A stretch of 64,000 nt of DNA from the NCBI RefSeq assembly GCF_004361885.1, contig NZ_SNWH01000012.1, forward strand, positions 1-64,000. Reading direction: 5' to 3'. This DNA is from Halomonas ventosae (GTDB lineage: Bacteria > Pseudomonadota > Gammaproteobacteria > Pseudomonadales > Halomonadaceae). Positions 46,690 to 59,688 of this stretch are shown here, piece by piece. The notes beneath the pieces were generated by a model. That model did not search any database. It saw nothing but the letters and a program-made list of their open reading frames with translations, and was not told where the DNA came from. The translations under genes were made by a program, and so were the position numbers. Numbering within the stretch: the first letter of the stretch is position 1; each line of letters opens with the position of its first letter.

Positions 46690-47481
46690 ATGAACGTACC
46701 CATCAAGACCCCCGACGAGATCGAGAAGATGCGCGAGGCGGGCCGCCAGGCCGCCAGCGTGTTCGAGATGATCATCCCCCACGTGAAGGCTGGCGTGAGC
46801 ACCGGCGAGCTGGACCGACGCTGCCACGACTACATTGTCGACGAGCTCGGCTCCACCCCGGCACCGCTCGACTACCATGGCTTCCCCAAGTCGATCTGCA
46901 CCTCGATCAACCACGTGGTCTGCCACGGCATCCCCGATGACGCCAAGAAGCTCAAGAAGGGCGACATCATGAACATCGACATCACTGTGAAGACCGCCGA
47001 CGGCTATCACGGCGACTCCAGCATGATGTTCATCATCGGCGAGACCATCCAGGGCGAACGGCTGTGCCGGGTCACCCAGGAGTGCCTCTACCGCAGCATC
47101 GCCCTGGTGCGCCCGGGCGTGCACCTCTCGGAACTGGCCCGCGCCATCCAGTTCCACGCCGAGGCCAACGGCTACTCGGTGGTGCGCGACTTCTGCGGGC
47201 ACGGCATCGGCGCCGGCTTCCACGAGGATCCGCAGATCCTGCACTACGACGGCTATGCTCCCGAGGCCGACATTGCCCTCCAGGCAGGCATGTGTTTCAC
47301 CATCGAGCCGATGATCAATGTCGGCGACCATCGCACCAAGGTGCTGCGCGACGGCTGGACCGCGGTAACCAAGGACAGGAGCCTGAGCGCCCAGTGGGAG
47401 CACACGCTGCTGGTCACCACCACGGGCGTGGAGGTACTCACCGCCCGAAGCGACGAAGACCTCTCCTTCCTCGACCGCTGA
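46690..47481 (+). CDS. map: Methionine aminopeptidase, type I
   Basis: Map removes the initiator methionine from nascent proteins. The 263-residue type Ia enzyme has the two-metal ligands in [17 protein letters not shown] (two Asp), [12 protein letters not shown] (His), FTIEPMI (Glu) and WEHTLLV (Glu). It has no N-terminal zinc finger. It is followed ten bases later by glnD, the standard map-glnD pair, and lies divergently from rpsB. Confidence 0.97.
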   Translation: MNVPIKTPDEIEKMREAGRQAASVFEMIIPHVKAGVSTGELDRRCHDYIVDELGSTPAPLDYHGFPKSICTSINHVVCHGIPDDAKKLKKGDIMNIDITVKTADGYHGDSSMMFIIGETIQGERLCRVTQECLYRSIALVRPGVHLSELARAIQFHAEANGYSVVRDFCGHGIGAGFHEDPQILHYDGYAPEADIALQAGMCFTIEPMINVGDHRTKVLRDGWTAVTKDRSLSAQWEHTLLVTTTGVEVLTARSDEDLSFLDR

Positions 47482-47491
47482 GTCGCTCGCC

Positions 47492-50173
47492 ATGCTCCTG
47501 CATTACTACCGCTTCGTTCCCGACGACAGCCTCTTCGATATTGAGGCTTTCCGCGCCGAGCTCGCCGGCGAACGATCGCCGATCGCCCCCTTCAAGACGG
47601 CGCTGCGCGCCATCCAGGCCCGCCTGGATGAGCGCTTTCGCGCCGGCGCCGACATCCGCGACCTGGTGCATGGCCGGGCGTGGTGTCTTGACCGCCTGCT
47701 GGCCCTCGTCTGGGAGCAGCACGCCTGGCCCGACGGCGGAGTGGCGCTGCTCGCTGTGGGCGGTTATGGCCGCGGCGAGCTGCACCCCCACTCCGACATC
47801 GACCTGCTGCTGCTGCTCGAGCAGGACGACGATACCCCCTATCGCGAGCCGCTAACGGCCTTCATCACCTTCCTTTGGGATATTGGCCTGGAGATCGGCC
47901 ACAGCGTGCGCTCGCTGGCCGACTGCGAACGCGAGGCAAAGGCCGATATCACGGTGATCACCAACCTGCTCGAGACCCGCACCCTGGCCGGTCCCGAACG
48001 CCTGCGCGGGGCGATGCAGGCGCGCCTGTCCACCGACCGGATGTGGCCGGCAGACCGCTTCTTCGAGGCCAAGTGGCAGGAGCAGATCAGTCGCCACTAC
48101 CGCTACAACAACTCTGAGTACCACCTGGAGCCCAACATCAAGAGCTCGCCGGGGGGGCTGCGCGACATCCAGATGATCGGCTGGGTGGCCAAGCGCCACT
48201 TCGGCACCCAGCGCTACGAGGATCTGGTCGCCGGCGGCTTCATGAACGATCCCGAGCTGCGCATCCTCAGCCAGGGCCAGGCCTTCCTGTGGCAGGTACG
48301 CTACGCCCTGCACATGCTCAACGACCGCGCCGAGGACCGCCTGCTGTTCGACCACCAGCGCACCATCGCCACATTGTTCGGCTATCGCGACACGCCGGAG
48401 CGGCTGGCCGTGGAGCAGTTCATGAAGCGATACTATCGCCATGTCACGGCACTGGCCGGACTCAACGACATGCTGCTGCAGCACTTCGACGAAGCAATCC
48501 TGCACGCCGGCGAGGCGCTCACCACGGTGCCGCTCAATGAGCGCTTCGAGATCAAGGGGGGCTACATCCAAGCACGCTCGCGCGATGTCTTCCGCAAGCG
48601 TCCCTCGGCTCTGCTCGAGCTCTTCCTGCTGATGGCCGAGCACCCGGAGATCGAAGGGGTGCGCGCCGACACCATTCGCCTGATCCGCGACCATCGCCAC
48701 CTGATCGACGATCTCTACCGCGACGACCTGCGCCACCAGAGCCTGTTCATGGCGCTGCTGCGCTCGGGCGGCAACGTGGCTCGCCAGCTGCAGCGCATGA
48801 ATCGTTACGGCGTGCTCGGCAAGTACCTCCCCGAGTTCGGCCAGGCCGTGGGGCTGATGCAGCACGATCTCTTCCACATCTACACCGTGGATGCCCATAC
48901 ACTGCGCCTGCTCAAGTGCATCCACCGCTTCCGCAAGCCCCAGGCGAAAGAGGAGTTTCCGGTGGCCGCCAGCCTAATTCACCAGCTGCCCAAGCTGGAG
49001 CTGTTGTGGATCGCCGGCCTCTACCACGACATCGGCAAGGGACGCGGCGGCGACCACTCGACCCTGGGCGCCCGGGATGCCGAAGCCTTTTGTGAGCGCC
49101 ACGGGCTCTCCCGCCGCGACACCCGCCTGGTCAGCTGGCTGGTCGAGCACCACCTGATGATGTCCATGGTCGCCCAGAAGCGCGACATCACCGATCCCGA
49201 CGTGATCGCCGAGTTCGCCCGTCTGGTCGGTGACGAGACCCGGCTCGACTATCTCTATGTGCTGACGGTGGCCGACATCAACGCCACCAATCCGACCCTA
49301 TGGAACGGCTGGCGGGCCTCGCTGCTGCGCCAGCTGCACGGCGAAACCAAGCGCGCCCTGCGCCGTGGCCTCGAAAACCCCCTGGAGCGCGACGACTGGG
49401 TGCAGGAAACCCGTAGCGAGGCTCACGCGCTGCTGGCCTCGGTAGGCGCCGACATGGCGCGGGTCGACCGGCTCTGGGAGTCGCTAGGCGAGGACTACTT
49501 CCTGCAGTACGCCCCCAGCGAGATCGTCTGGCAGACCCAGGGCATCCTCGACCACGGCGACAGCCAGCTGCCGCTAATCCTGATCAACGCCCCCATCGAC
49601 GACATGGCCGAGGGCGGCACCAAAGTCTTCATCCACACCCGCTCGGTGGATGACCTCTTCGCCGCCACCGCCGCCGCCATGGACCAACTGGGTCTCTCCA
49701 TCCACGACGCGCGCATCGCCACCTCCAGCAACGACTGGACGCTGAACACCTTCATCGTGCTGGATGACCACGGTCAGGCGATCCGTGACCGTGAGCGCAT
49801 CGAGGAGATCCGCCGCCACCTGGTGGAGGAGCTCGACGACCCGGACGACTATCCGCGGATCGTCACCCGACACACCCCGCGCCAGCTCAAGCATTTCCGC
49901 GTGCCCACCGAGGTCAGCATCGAGCAGGACCCGGCCAACGAACGCACCCTGCTCGAGCTCGTCGCGCCCGACCGCCCCGGCCTGCTGGCCCGGGTGGGGA
50001 GCATCTTCATGGAGCAGGACATCGCGCTGTCGGCGGCCAAGATCGCCACGCTGGGCGAGCGGGTCGAGGACGTCTTCTTCATCACTGACAAGGCCGGCGC
50101 GCCGATCACCGACACCGAGCGCCAGCAGCAGCTGCGCGAGCGGCTTATCGAGGTCCTCGCCATCCCCGGCTGA
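47492..50173 (+). CDS. glnD: Bifunctional [protein-PII] uridylyltransferase/uridylyl-removing enzyme
   Basis: GlnD senses glutamine and attaches UMP to, or removes it from, PII proteins, controlling nitrogen assimilation. The 893-residue product has the nucleotidyltransferase motif GGYGRGELHPHSDIDLLLL (about 90-108), a central HD hydrolase domain with YHDIGKGRGGDHS (about 509-521) and two C-terminal ACT domains (about 705-785 and 820-893) that bind glutamine. Domain order and length are standard. Confidence 0.97.
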   Translation: MLLHYYRFVPDDSLFDIEAFRAELAGERSPIAPFKTALRAIQARLDERFRAGADIRDLVHGRAWCLDRLLALVWEQHAWPDGGVALLAVGGYGRGELHPHSDIDLLLLLEQDDDTPYREPLTAFITFLWDIGLEIGHSVRSLADCEREAKADITVITNLLETRTLAGPERLRGAMQARLSTDRMWPADRFFEAKWQEQISRHYRYNNSEYHLEPNIKSSPGGLRDIQMIGWVAKRHFGTQRYEDLVAGGFMNDPELRILSQGQAFLWQVRYALHMLNDRAEDRLLFDHQRTIATLFGYRDTPERLAVEQFMKRYYRHVTALAGLNDMLLQHFDEAILHAGEALTTVPLNERFEIKGGYIQARSRDVFRKRPSALLELFLLMAEHPEIEGVRADTIRLIRDHRHLIDDLYRDDLRHQSLFMALLRSGGNVARQLQRMNRYGVLGKYLPEFGQAVGLMQHDLFHIYTVDAHTLRLLKCIHRFRKPQAKEEFPVAASLIHQLPKLELLWIAGLYHDIGKGRGGDHSTLGARDAEAFCERHGLSRRDTRLVSWLVEHHLMMSMVAQKRDITDPDVIAEFARLVGDETRLDYLYVLTVADINATNPTLWNGWRASLLRQLHGETKRALRRGLENPLERDDWVQETRSEAHALLASVGADMARVDRLWESLGEDYFLQYAPSEIVWQTQGILDHGDSQLPLILINAPIDDMAEGGTKVFIHTRSVDDLFAATAAAMDQLGLSIHDARIATSSNDWTLNTFIVLDDHGQAIRDRERIEEIRRHLVEELDDPDDYPRIVTRHTPRQLKHFRVPTEVSIEQDPANERTLLELVAPDRPGLLARVGSIFMEQDIALSAAKIATLGERVEDVFFITDKAGAPITDTERQQQLRERLIEVLAIPG

Positions 50174-50204
50174 CACCGCCCAGATTCAAGTAATGCAGCG
50201 GCGT

Positions 50205-50233
50205 TTGAGCCCGCCCCGGCGCTTGCCTATAAT
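50205..50233 (+). promoter_or_regulatory. Strong sigma-70 promoter of dapC
   Basis: TTGAGC (50205-50210) and a perfect TATAAT (50228-50233) are separated by exactly 17 bases, about 95 bases upstream of dapC and just after glnD. Confidence 0.8.
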
Positions 50234-50328
50234 CGACGCCTTTCTCGCCCGCGCGCTGCGGCCGGCCCGCGAGCCATTTCCGAAAACAGACGCCGGCGCT
50301 GGCACGCCCAAGGCGCACCTGGACCGCC

Positions 50329-51534
50329 ATGAACCCCGACCTCGACGCGCTCAAGCCCTACCCCTTCGAGAAGCTCGCCGCCCTCAAGGCCGGCGTGACG
50401 CCGCCCGAGGGACTGACACACATCCCGCTGACCATCGGCGAGCCCCAACATGCACCCTTCGCGGCGGCCCTCGAGGCACTCACGACCCACCGCGAGGACT
50501 TCGCCCGCTATCCGGCCACCGCGGGGACGGCCGAGCTACGGGAGGCGATTGCCGGCTGGACGAGACGACGCTTCGCCCTGGAGGGCCTCGACGCCGAGAC
50601 CCAGGTGCTGCCGGTGAACGGCACCCGGGAGGCGATCTTCGCCTTTGTCCAGGCCACGCTGGACCGCACCCGCCCCGCCAGGGTGGCGATGCCCAACCCC
50701 TTCTACCAGATCTACGAGGGTGCGACCCTGCTCGCCGGCGGCGAGCCGCTGTATCTCGACGCCACGGCCGACAGCGGCTTCCTGCCGGACCACGAGGCGG
50801 TTCCGGCCGAGACCTGGCGCGACGTCCAGCTGGTATTTCTCTGCTCGCCGGCCAACCCCACCGGTGCGGTGACGCCGCTGGTCGAGTTCGAGAAGCTCAT
50901 CGCCCTGGCCGATGAGCACGACTTCCTGATCGCCTCGGACGAGTGCTACTCGGAGCTCTACCTGGACGAGGCCGCCCCGCCGCCGGGGCTGCTCGAGGCC
51001 TGTGCGCGCCTCGGTCGCCACGACTACCGGCGCTGCCTGGTATTCCACTCGCTCTCCAAGCGCTCCAACCTGCCGGGGTTGCGCTCCGGGTTCGTCGCCG
51101 GTGACGCCGAGCTGATCGCCCCGTTCCGGCGCTACCGCACCTACCACGGCTGCGCCATGTCGCTGCCCGTGCAACAGGCCTCGATCGCCGCCTGGCACGA
51201 CGAAGCTCACGTGCGCGCCAACCGCGCTGCCTACCGCGAGAAATTCACCGCGGTGACCGAGATTCTCGCTCCGGTCATGGACTTTCCCGCTCCCCAGGCG
51301 AGCTTCTATCTATGGCCGGCGGTGCCCGGCGGGGACGACGAGGCCTTCACTCGCGCGCTCCATGCCGAGGCGAACGTCAGCGTGCTGCCCGGCCGCTACA
51401 TGGGCCGGGTCGGCAGCAGCGGCACCAACCCCGGCAGCGGCCGGCTGCGCCTGGCACTGGTCGCCGAGCTCGAGGCCACGGTGGAGGCCGCCTGGCGCAT
51501 CCGTCGTTTCATCGAGAGGAACCCCCGATGCTGA
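50329..51534 (+). CDS. dapC: Succinyldiaminopimelate transaminase
   Basis: DapC transfers an amino group from glutamate to N-succinyl-2-amino-6-ketopimelate in lysine/diaminopimelate synthesis. The 401-residue fold-type I PLP enzyme begins MNPDLDALKPYPFEKLAALK, as in Pseudomonas DapC, with the CSPANPTGAV block, SDECYSELY and the PLP lysine in SLSKRSNLPGLRSGF (about residue 243). It lies upstream of dapD and dapE, so three steps of the succinylase pathway are clustered. Its last seven bases overlap the ATG of the following arsC-like remnant. Confidence 0.96.
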   Translation: MNPDLDALKPYPFEKLAALKAGVTPPEGLTHIPLTIGEPQHAPFAAALEALTTHREDFARYPATAGTAELREAIAGWTRRRFALEGLDAETQVLPVNGTREAIFAFVQATLDRTRPARVAMPNPFYQIYEGATLLAGGEPLYLDATADSGFLPDHEAVPAETWRDVQLVFLCSPANPTGAVTPLVEFEKLIALADEHDFLIASDECYSELYLDEAAPPPGLLEACARLGRHDYRRCLVFHSLSKRSNLPGLRSGFVAGDAELIAPFRRYRTYHGCAMSLPVQQASIAAWHDEAHVRANRAAYREKFTAVTEILAPVMDFPAPQASFYLWPAVPGGDDEAFTRALHAEANVSVLPGRYMGRVGSSGTNPGSGRLRLALVAELEATVEAAWRIRRFIERNPRC

Positions 51535-51623
51535 CCCACCCCACCCTGCTCAAGCGCCCGCTGCTCGATAGCGGGGAGGAGATCATCGTCGGCTACCGCG
51601 ACGGCGACTACGACTCACGCTAG
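51528..51623 (+). pseudogene. 3' remnant of an ArsC/YffB (Spx-like) reductase gene
   Basis: A 31-codon frame starts at an ATG overlapping the dapC stop and reads MLTHPTLLKRPLLDSGEEI, then IVGYRDGDYDSR and a stop. This matches only the C-terminal part of YffB/ArsC-family reductases (E. coli YffB has AIIKRPLL followed by LLGF). The N-terminal thioredoxin-like part with the active-site cysteine is missing. A full yffB/arsC-like gene beside dapC-dapD is common in pseudomonads, so this is best read as an internal deletion. A functional mini-protein is unlikely. Confidence 0.7.
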
Positions 51624-51668
51624 GGTCTGCTCAGGCCCTTCCCCCACGCTTTCAGAGGAGACCACCCC

Positions 51669-52694
51669 ATGCTGAGCTTCGCACTCGGAATCGGCACCCA
51701 GAATACCCAGGGCGACTGGCTGGAGATCTACTACCCAGCCCCGCTGCTTAACCCTGACGCCGAGCTGGTGGCCGCCGCCGCCAAGGTACTCGATGCCCCC
51801 GACGGCAATGCCGCGGTGAGCTTCCTGCCCGAGCAGTGCGACGAGCTGGCCGAGGCACTGAGGGCGGCCGGCCACGAGAAGCAGGCCGAGCTCGCCGACG
51901 CCCTGGCTGCCAGCCGGCGGCCGCTGGTGGCGATGTTCCTGGACGTGGACACTCCACCCCAGGGCGCCCCGGAGGTCTACCTCAAGCTACACCTGCTCTC
52001 CCATCGCCTGGTAAAACCCCACGGCCTGGACCTCACCGGCATGTTCGGCCTGCTGCGCAATATCGCCTGGACCAGCGAGGGGGCCATCGACATCGAGGAG
52101 CTGCCGGCGCGGCGCCTCAAGGCGCGCCTGGAGGGCCGCGCGCTCTCCGTGGATTGCGTCGACAAGTTCCCCAAGATGACCGACTACGTGGTCCCGGGCG
52201 GAGTGCGCATCGGCGACACCGCGCGAGTGCGCCTGGGCGCCTACCTCGGCGAGGGCACCACGGTGATGCACGAGGGCTTCGTCAACTTCAACGCCGGCAC
52301 AGAGGGGCCGGGCATGATCGAGGGCCGCATCTCCGCCGGGGTGATGGTCGGCAAGGGCTCGGACCTCGGCGGCGGCTGCTCCACCATGGGCACCCTCTCC
52401 GGCGGCGGCAACATCGTCATTAAGGTGGGCGAAGGTTGCCTGATCGGCGCCAATGCCGGCATCGGCATCCCGCTGGGCGACCGTTGCACCGTGGAGGCCG
52501 GCCTCTACCTCACCGCCGGGGCCAAGGTCACCCTGCTCGACGACGAGGGCCAGGAGGTCGAGACCGTGGCCGCCCGGAAGCTGGCCGGCCAGGACGACCT
52601 GCTGCTGCGCCGCAACTCCCAGAACGGTCGCATCGAGTGCCTCACCAACAAGAGCGCCATCGCGCTCAACGAGGCGCTGCATGCCAACTACTAA
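51669..52694 (+). CDS. dapD: Tetrahydrodipicolinate N-succinyltransferase (long form)
   Basis: DapD succinylates tetrahydrodipicolinate in lysine/peptidoglycan precursor synthesis. The 341-residue product is the longer Pseudomonas-type DapD, with an N-terminal domain ([19 protein letters not shown]) and a left-handed beta-helix of hexapeptide repeats containing [19 protein letters not shown] and [18 protein letters not shown]. Its last 14 bases overlap dapE. Confidence 0.97.
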   Translation: MLSFALGIGTQNTQGDWLEIYYPAPLLNPDAELVAAAAKVLDAPDGNAAVSFLPEQCDELAEALRAAGHEKQAELADALAASRRPLVAMFLDVDTPPQGAPEVYLKLHLLSHRLVKPHGLDLTGMFGLLRNIAWTSEGAIDIEELPARRLKARLEGRALSVDCVDKFPKMTDYVVPGGVRIGDTARVRLGAYLGEGTTVMHEGFVNFNAGTEGPGMIEGRISAGVMVGKGSDLGGGCSTMGTLSGGGNIVIKVGEGCLIGANAGIGIPLGDRCTVEAGLYLTAGAKVTLLDDEGQEVETVAARKLAGQDDLLLRRNSQNGRIECLTNKSAIALNEALHANY

Positions 52695-53853
52695 GCCGCC
52701 GGCGCTCTCCCCGACCCTGCAGCTCGCCTTCGAGCTGATCCGGCGCCCCTCGGTGACGCCGGATGACCTGGGCTGCCAGGCGCTGATGATCGAGCGCCTC
52801 GCGGCGCTCGGCTTCCGGATCCAGCGCCTGCCCTTCGGCGACGTGCAGAACGTCTGGGCGACCCGCGGCCATCACGGCCCGCTGCTGGCCTTTGCCGGCC
52901 ATACCGACGTGGTCCCCAGCGGCCCCCACATCCACTGGGAGTTCCCGCCCTTCGAGCCGTGCATCGACGAGGCGGGCATGCTGCGGGGCAGGGGCGCCGC
53001 CGACATGAAGGGCAGCCTAGCGGCGATGGTCACCGCGGTGGAGCGTTTCGTCGAGGCACACCCGGACCACCACGGGCGCATCGGCTTCTTGATCACCTCC
53101 GACGAGGAGGGGCCGGCAGTGGACGGCACCCGGGCCGTGGTCGAGCATCTGCGCGAGACCCACGAGCGGCTCGACTACTGCATCGTCGGCGAACCCTCCT
53201 CCACCGAGCGCCTCGGCGACGTGATCAAGAACGGCCGCCGCGGCTCGCTGGGCGGAGTGCTACATATCAAGGGCATCCAGGGCCATGTCGCCTACCCGCA
53301 TCTGGCGCGCAACCCCATCCACCAGGCGCTGCCTGCGCTGGACGCCCTGGCCAGGGAGCACTGGGACGCCGGCAACACCTTCTTCCCGGCGACCAACTTC
53401 CAGATATCCAATTTCCGCTCGGGCACCGGCGCCACCAACGTCATCCCCGGCGACGTCGAGGTGGTGTTCAATTTCCGCTTCTCCACCGAGGTGACCCACG
53501 AGCAGCTGCGCAGCCGAACCGAGGCGCTACTGGAGGCCCACGGCCTCGACTATCACCTAGACTGGACACTCAACGGCGAGCCCTTCCTCACCGCCGAAGG
53601 CGAGCTGGTGGAGGCCGCCGTCAACGGCGTCGAGGATGTCCTGGGGCACCGCCCCGAGCTCTCCACCGCTGGCGGCACCTCGGACGGACGCTTCATCGCC
53701 ACCCTGGGCAGCCAGGTGGTCGAGCTCGGCCCCTGCAATGCCACCATCCACCAGGTCAACGAGCGGGTACGTGCCTCGGACCTCGAGGAGCTCAGCCGAG
53801 TCTATGAGGCGATCCTCACCCGGCTTTTCATCAACGGCACGGCCCGGCCCTGA
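52681..53853 (+). CDS. dapE: Succinyl-diaminopimelate desuccinylase
   Basis: DapE hydrolyses N-succinyl-LL-diaminopimelate to LL-diaminopimelate. The 390-residue M20 metallohydrolase has the zinc-binding motifs [11 protein letters not shown] and [14 protein letters not shown], and the catalytic/bridging glutamates in TSDEEGPA. The ATG at 52681 has GAGG upstream and overlaps dapD by 14 bases. It is the last recognised step of the lysine cluster here; the next gene starts seven bases later. Confidence 0.97.
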   Translation: MPTTKPPALSPTLQLAFELIRRPSVTPDDLGCQALMIERLAALGFRIQRLPFGDVQNVWATRGHHGPLLAFAGHTDVVPSGPHIHWEFPPFEPCIDEAGMLRGRGAADMKGSLAAMVTAVERFVEAHPDHHGRIGFLITSDEEGPAVDGTRAVVEHLRETHERLDYCIVGEPSSTERLGDVIKNGRRGSLGGVLHIKGIQGHVAYPHLARNPIHQALPALDALAREHWDAGNTFFPATNFQISNFRSGTGATNVIPGDVEVVFNFRFSTEVTHEQLRSRTEALLEAHGLDYHLDWTLNGEPFLTAEGELVEAAVNGVEDVLGHRPELSTAGGTSDGRFIATLGSQVVELGPCNATIHQVNERVRASDLEELSRVYEAILTRLFINGTARP

Positions 53854-53860
53854 GGCGCCC

Positions 53861-54247
53861 ATGCAACCCTTTCCCGATATCGAGATCTATCTGGCCCACT
53901 GCGACATCACGCGGCTTGATGCCTGGCTCCAGCAGGCCATCGGTGCCGAGCCGCTCTGCCCCGCGGGCAAGCACAAGTGGCGCACCCTAGGCCACGTCGC
54001 AGCCGGAGAAGTGCCGGTGCTGGTGGTGGAGAAGGCCGCCGACGGCTTCGCTAGCCTGTGGCTCGACAGTGCCGAGACACCCTGGGCGACTGACCTAGCG
54101 TGTGCCAGGGAAGCCGCCGCGCGGCTGGGCTGCGAGGTGCGCTGCTCGCTGGGCGGCTGGCAGCCCGGCGATGACCCGGACCGCTTCCTGCAAGTGAAAG
54201 CGGATGGCCACGAGCAGCCGATCGACTGGGCCGACTCCGGGAAGTGA
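53861..54247 (+). CDS. Conserved hypothetical protein downstream of dapE
   Basis: The 128-residue protein begins MQPFPDIEIYLAHCDITRLDAWL and has no signal peptide or membrane helix. It is acidic and contains LVVEKAADGFASLWLDS and an AREAAARLGCEVRCSLGGW block. The small alpha/beta pattern with the central strand VPVLVVEKA suggests a compact globular protein. I do not recognise the family. It starts seven bases after dapE, so it is co-transcribed, and is followed by a strong hairpin. Confidence 0.7.
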   Translation: MQPFPDIEIYLAHCDITRLDAWLQQAIGAEPLCPAGKHKWRTLGHVAAGEVPVLVVEKAADGFASLWLDSAETPWATDLACAREAAARLGCEVRCSLGGWQPGDDPDRFLQVKADGHEQPIDWADSGK

Positions 54248-54270
54248 CCCCGGCCCCTGGGCCAGACGCG

Positions 54271-54298
54271 ACAACGCCCCGCCGAGGCGGGGCGTTGT
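54271..54298. terminator. Bidirectional hairpin between convergent genes
   Basis: ACAACGCCCCGCC and its inverse GGCGGGGCGTTGT form an 11-13-bp stem with a very small loop. It lies between the plus-strand gene ending at 54247 and the minus-strand gene ending at 54340. On the plus strand the following TTGTCGTTGG is only weakly T-rich. Confidence 0.6.
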
Positions 54299-54339
54299 CG
54301 TTGGCAGTGAGATAACGCGCCGAGCGCAGGCGCTTCGAT

Positions 54340-54804
54340 TCACGTAATCACGGTGACGTCGTCGGCTTGAAGCCCCCGCTCATTCTGGATGACGTGGTAG
54401 CGAACCTTCTGGCCTTCGGCCAGGGTACGGTGTCCTCGCCCGCGGATGGCACGAAAATGCACGAAGACGTCCTCGCCATCGCCACGGGTGATGAAGCCAT
54501 AGCCCTTGTTGATATTGAACCACTTCACTTCGCCGATCTCGCGATCGTCATTCTCGACCTCGGCCAAGTTGACCAGCTGGGGCGTCAGGGCATTGACTAC
54601 CAAGGTGGCGACCAGCAGTACCAGGAAAACCGCCGCTGCGGCGGCGAAATAGACCACAGCCACACCGCCAACCTGGAGGCTTTCAAACAGCTCTTGGGAC
54701 AGCACACCGCCGGTAAGATGAACGAACAGGGCAATCAGCAGCGGGGCCGGCGCGGCCAGCAGCAGGCTGATAAGACTACAACGAAACACGACCTTTCGAT
54801 TCAT
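54340..54804 (-). CDS. Membrane-anchored cold-shock-domain protein
   Basis: The 154-residue product has two N-terminal membrane helices (about residues 9-30 and 46-70) and a C-terminal cold-shock domain (about 88-154) with the nucleic-acid-binding motifs KGYGFITR (RNP1) and VFVHF (RNP2). Both ends should be in the cytoplasm, placing a single-stranded nucleic-acid-binding domain at the inner face of the membrane. Similar TM-plus-CSD proteins occur in pseudomonads and relatives, with unknown function. I chose the ATG at 54804; the open frame upstream is not hydrophobic or conserved-looking. Confidence 0.85.
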   Translation of the reverse strand: MNRKVVFRCSLISLLLAAPAPLLIALFVHLTGGVLSQELFESLQVGGVAVVYFAAAAAVFLVLLVATLVVNALTPQLVNLAEVENDDREIGEVKWFNINKGYGFITRGDGEDVFVHFRAIRGRGHRTLAEGQKVRYHVIQNERGLQADDVTVIT

Positions 54805-54902
54805 GGACCTATAAGACTCTCTTGTAGAGGTGAAAGGAAGGAAGGCATACATGATCCGCGAGGTGCACGATGAACGGCGACACTCAGCGCGAGGATTCTA
54901 CC

Positions 54903-55148
54903 ATGGGCACCGAGGCAACGCCTGCCGAGCTGGCACGGCGGCTTGAGGCCTTGGAGAGCCGCATCGCCTACCAGGAGCATTGGCTCGACACCCTGGACGC
55001 GGCCGTAGCCGGCCAGGAGCAACGCCTGGCGCGGCTGGAGAGGCTCAATGCACTGATGACGGAGCGGCTGCGCGACCAGCGGCGGGCACTGCAGGAAAGC
55101 GACACGTCGACACCCCACCCCGCGGACGAAGTGCCGCCGCATTACTGA
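54903..55148 (+). CDS. slyX: SlyX family protein
   Basis: SlyX proteins are small coiled-coil proteins of unknown function. This one has the typical LEALESRIAYQEHWLDTLDAAV start, a heptad-rich middle and the diagnostic C-terminal PPHY. The ATG at 54903 (81 residues) has AGGA seven bases upstream and gives the common length; an ATG at 54870 with GAGGTG upstream would add 11 residues. It is divergent from the cold-shock membrane protein. Confidence 0.88.
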   Translation: MGTEATPAELARRLEALESRIAYQEHWLDTLDAAVAGQEQRLARLERLNALMTERLRDQRRALQESDTSTPHPADEVPPHY

Positions 55149-55199
55149 TCCAGGCTTCAAGGGGCCAAGCATGTAAGCGGCGCCATCTGGGCAAGCAGC

Positions 55200-55293
55200 G
55201 CCGGGGGCAGGCCTGGAGGGATTCCTACGCCAAGGATGGCGTCGGTAGCGCCCGGGAAGGGTTCACAGCGCCCCGAGCAGGCCTGTCGCAGGA
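55200..55293. repeat. Structured intergenic repeat, copy 4 (short form)
   Basis: A copy of about 94 bases between slyX and trxB. The inner hairpin is ACGCCA-AGGA-TGGCGT, the outer stem GGCAGGCC with GGCCTGTC (one G-U pair), and the third hairpin GGGT-TCACAGC-GCCC. Two loop bases differ from the other copies while the stems are kept. Confidence 0.8.
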
Positions 55294-55353
55294 CAAGCCG
55301 CGACATCATGCCATCAGGGCAACTCTCCCGCAGCCTGGGCGCTTGTCGCTGGC

Positions 55354-56648
<1,295 letters not shown>

Positions 56649-56831
56649 GCTCCTCCCTCGACATCTTGCGCACTGCTGAAATATGGGGGCCAGGACCGGT
56701 ATTTCAAGCGCGCTACCGTGACACACCAGCGAGCGGTGCTTGAAAAGGGCGACTATCATGACCATGTCATAACCCAGGTACCAGGATGGTGCCTTATCCA
56801 CCTGTGATGCGAAAAAAGGAGAAAAGTCAAC

Positions 56832-59576
<2,745 letters not shown>

Positions 59577-59601
59577 GCGAGGGAGCAACCAACGACGCGA
59601 C

Positions 59602-59640
59602 AAGGCCTTGCCGGGAGACCGGCGGGGCCTTCTTGGTATT
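59602..59640 (+). terminator. Terminator of acnA
   Basis: AAGGCCTTGCCGG and CCGGCGGGGCCTT form a 13-bp stem (two G-U pairs) with loop GAGA, followed by CTTGGTATT. Confidence 0.7.
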
Positions 59641-59643
59641 GGG

Positions 59644-59674
59644 GCTTCGGGCAGGAAGTTACTCCTGCCCGAAG
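59644..59674 (-). terminator. Hairpin downstream of maeA
   Basis: GCTTCGGGCAGGA and its inverse TCCTGCCCGAAGC form a perfect 13-bp stem. It lies just beyond the maeA stop on the minus strand. No T-tract follows, so it may act as a transcript-end stabiliser rather than an intrinsic terminator. Confidence 0.5.
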
Positions 59675-59688
59675 CTCGTGGCTCTAGC

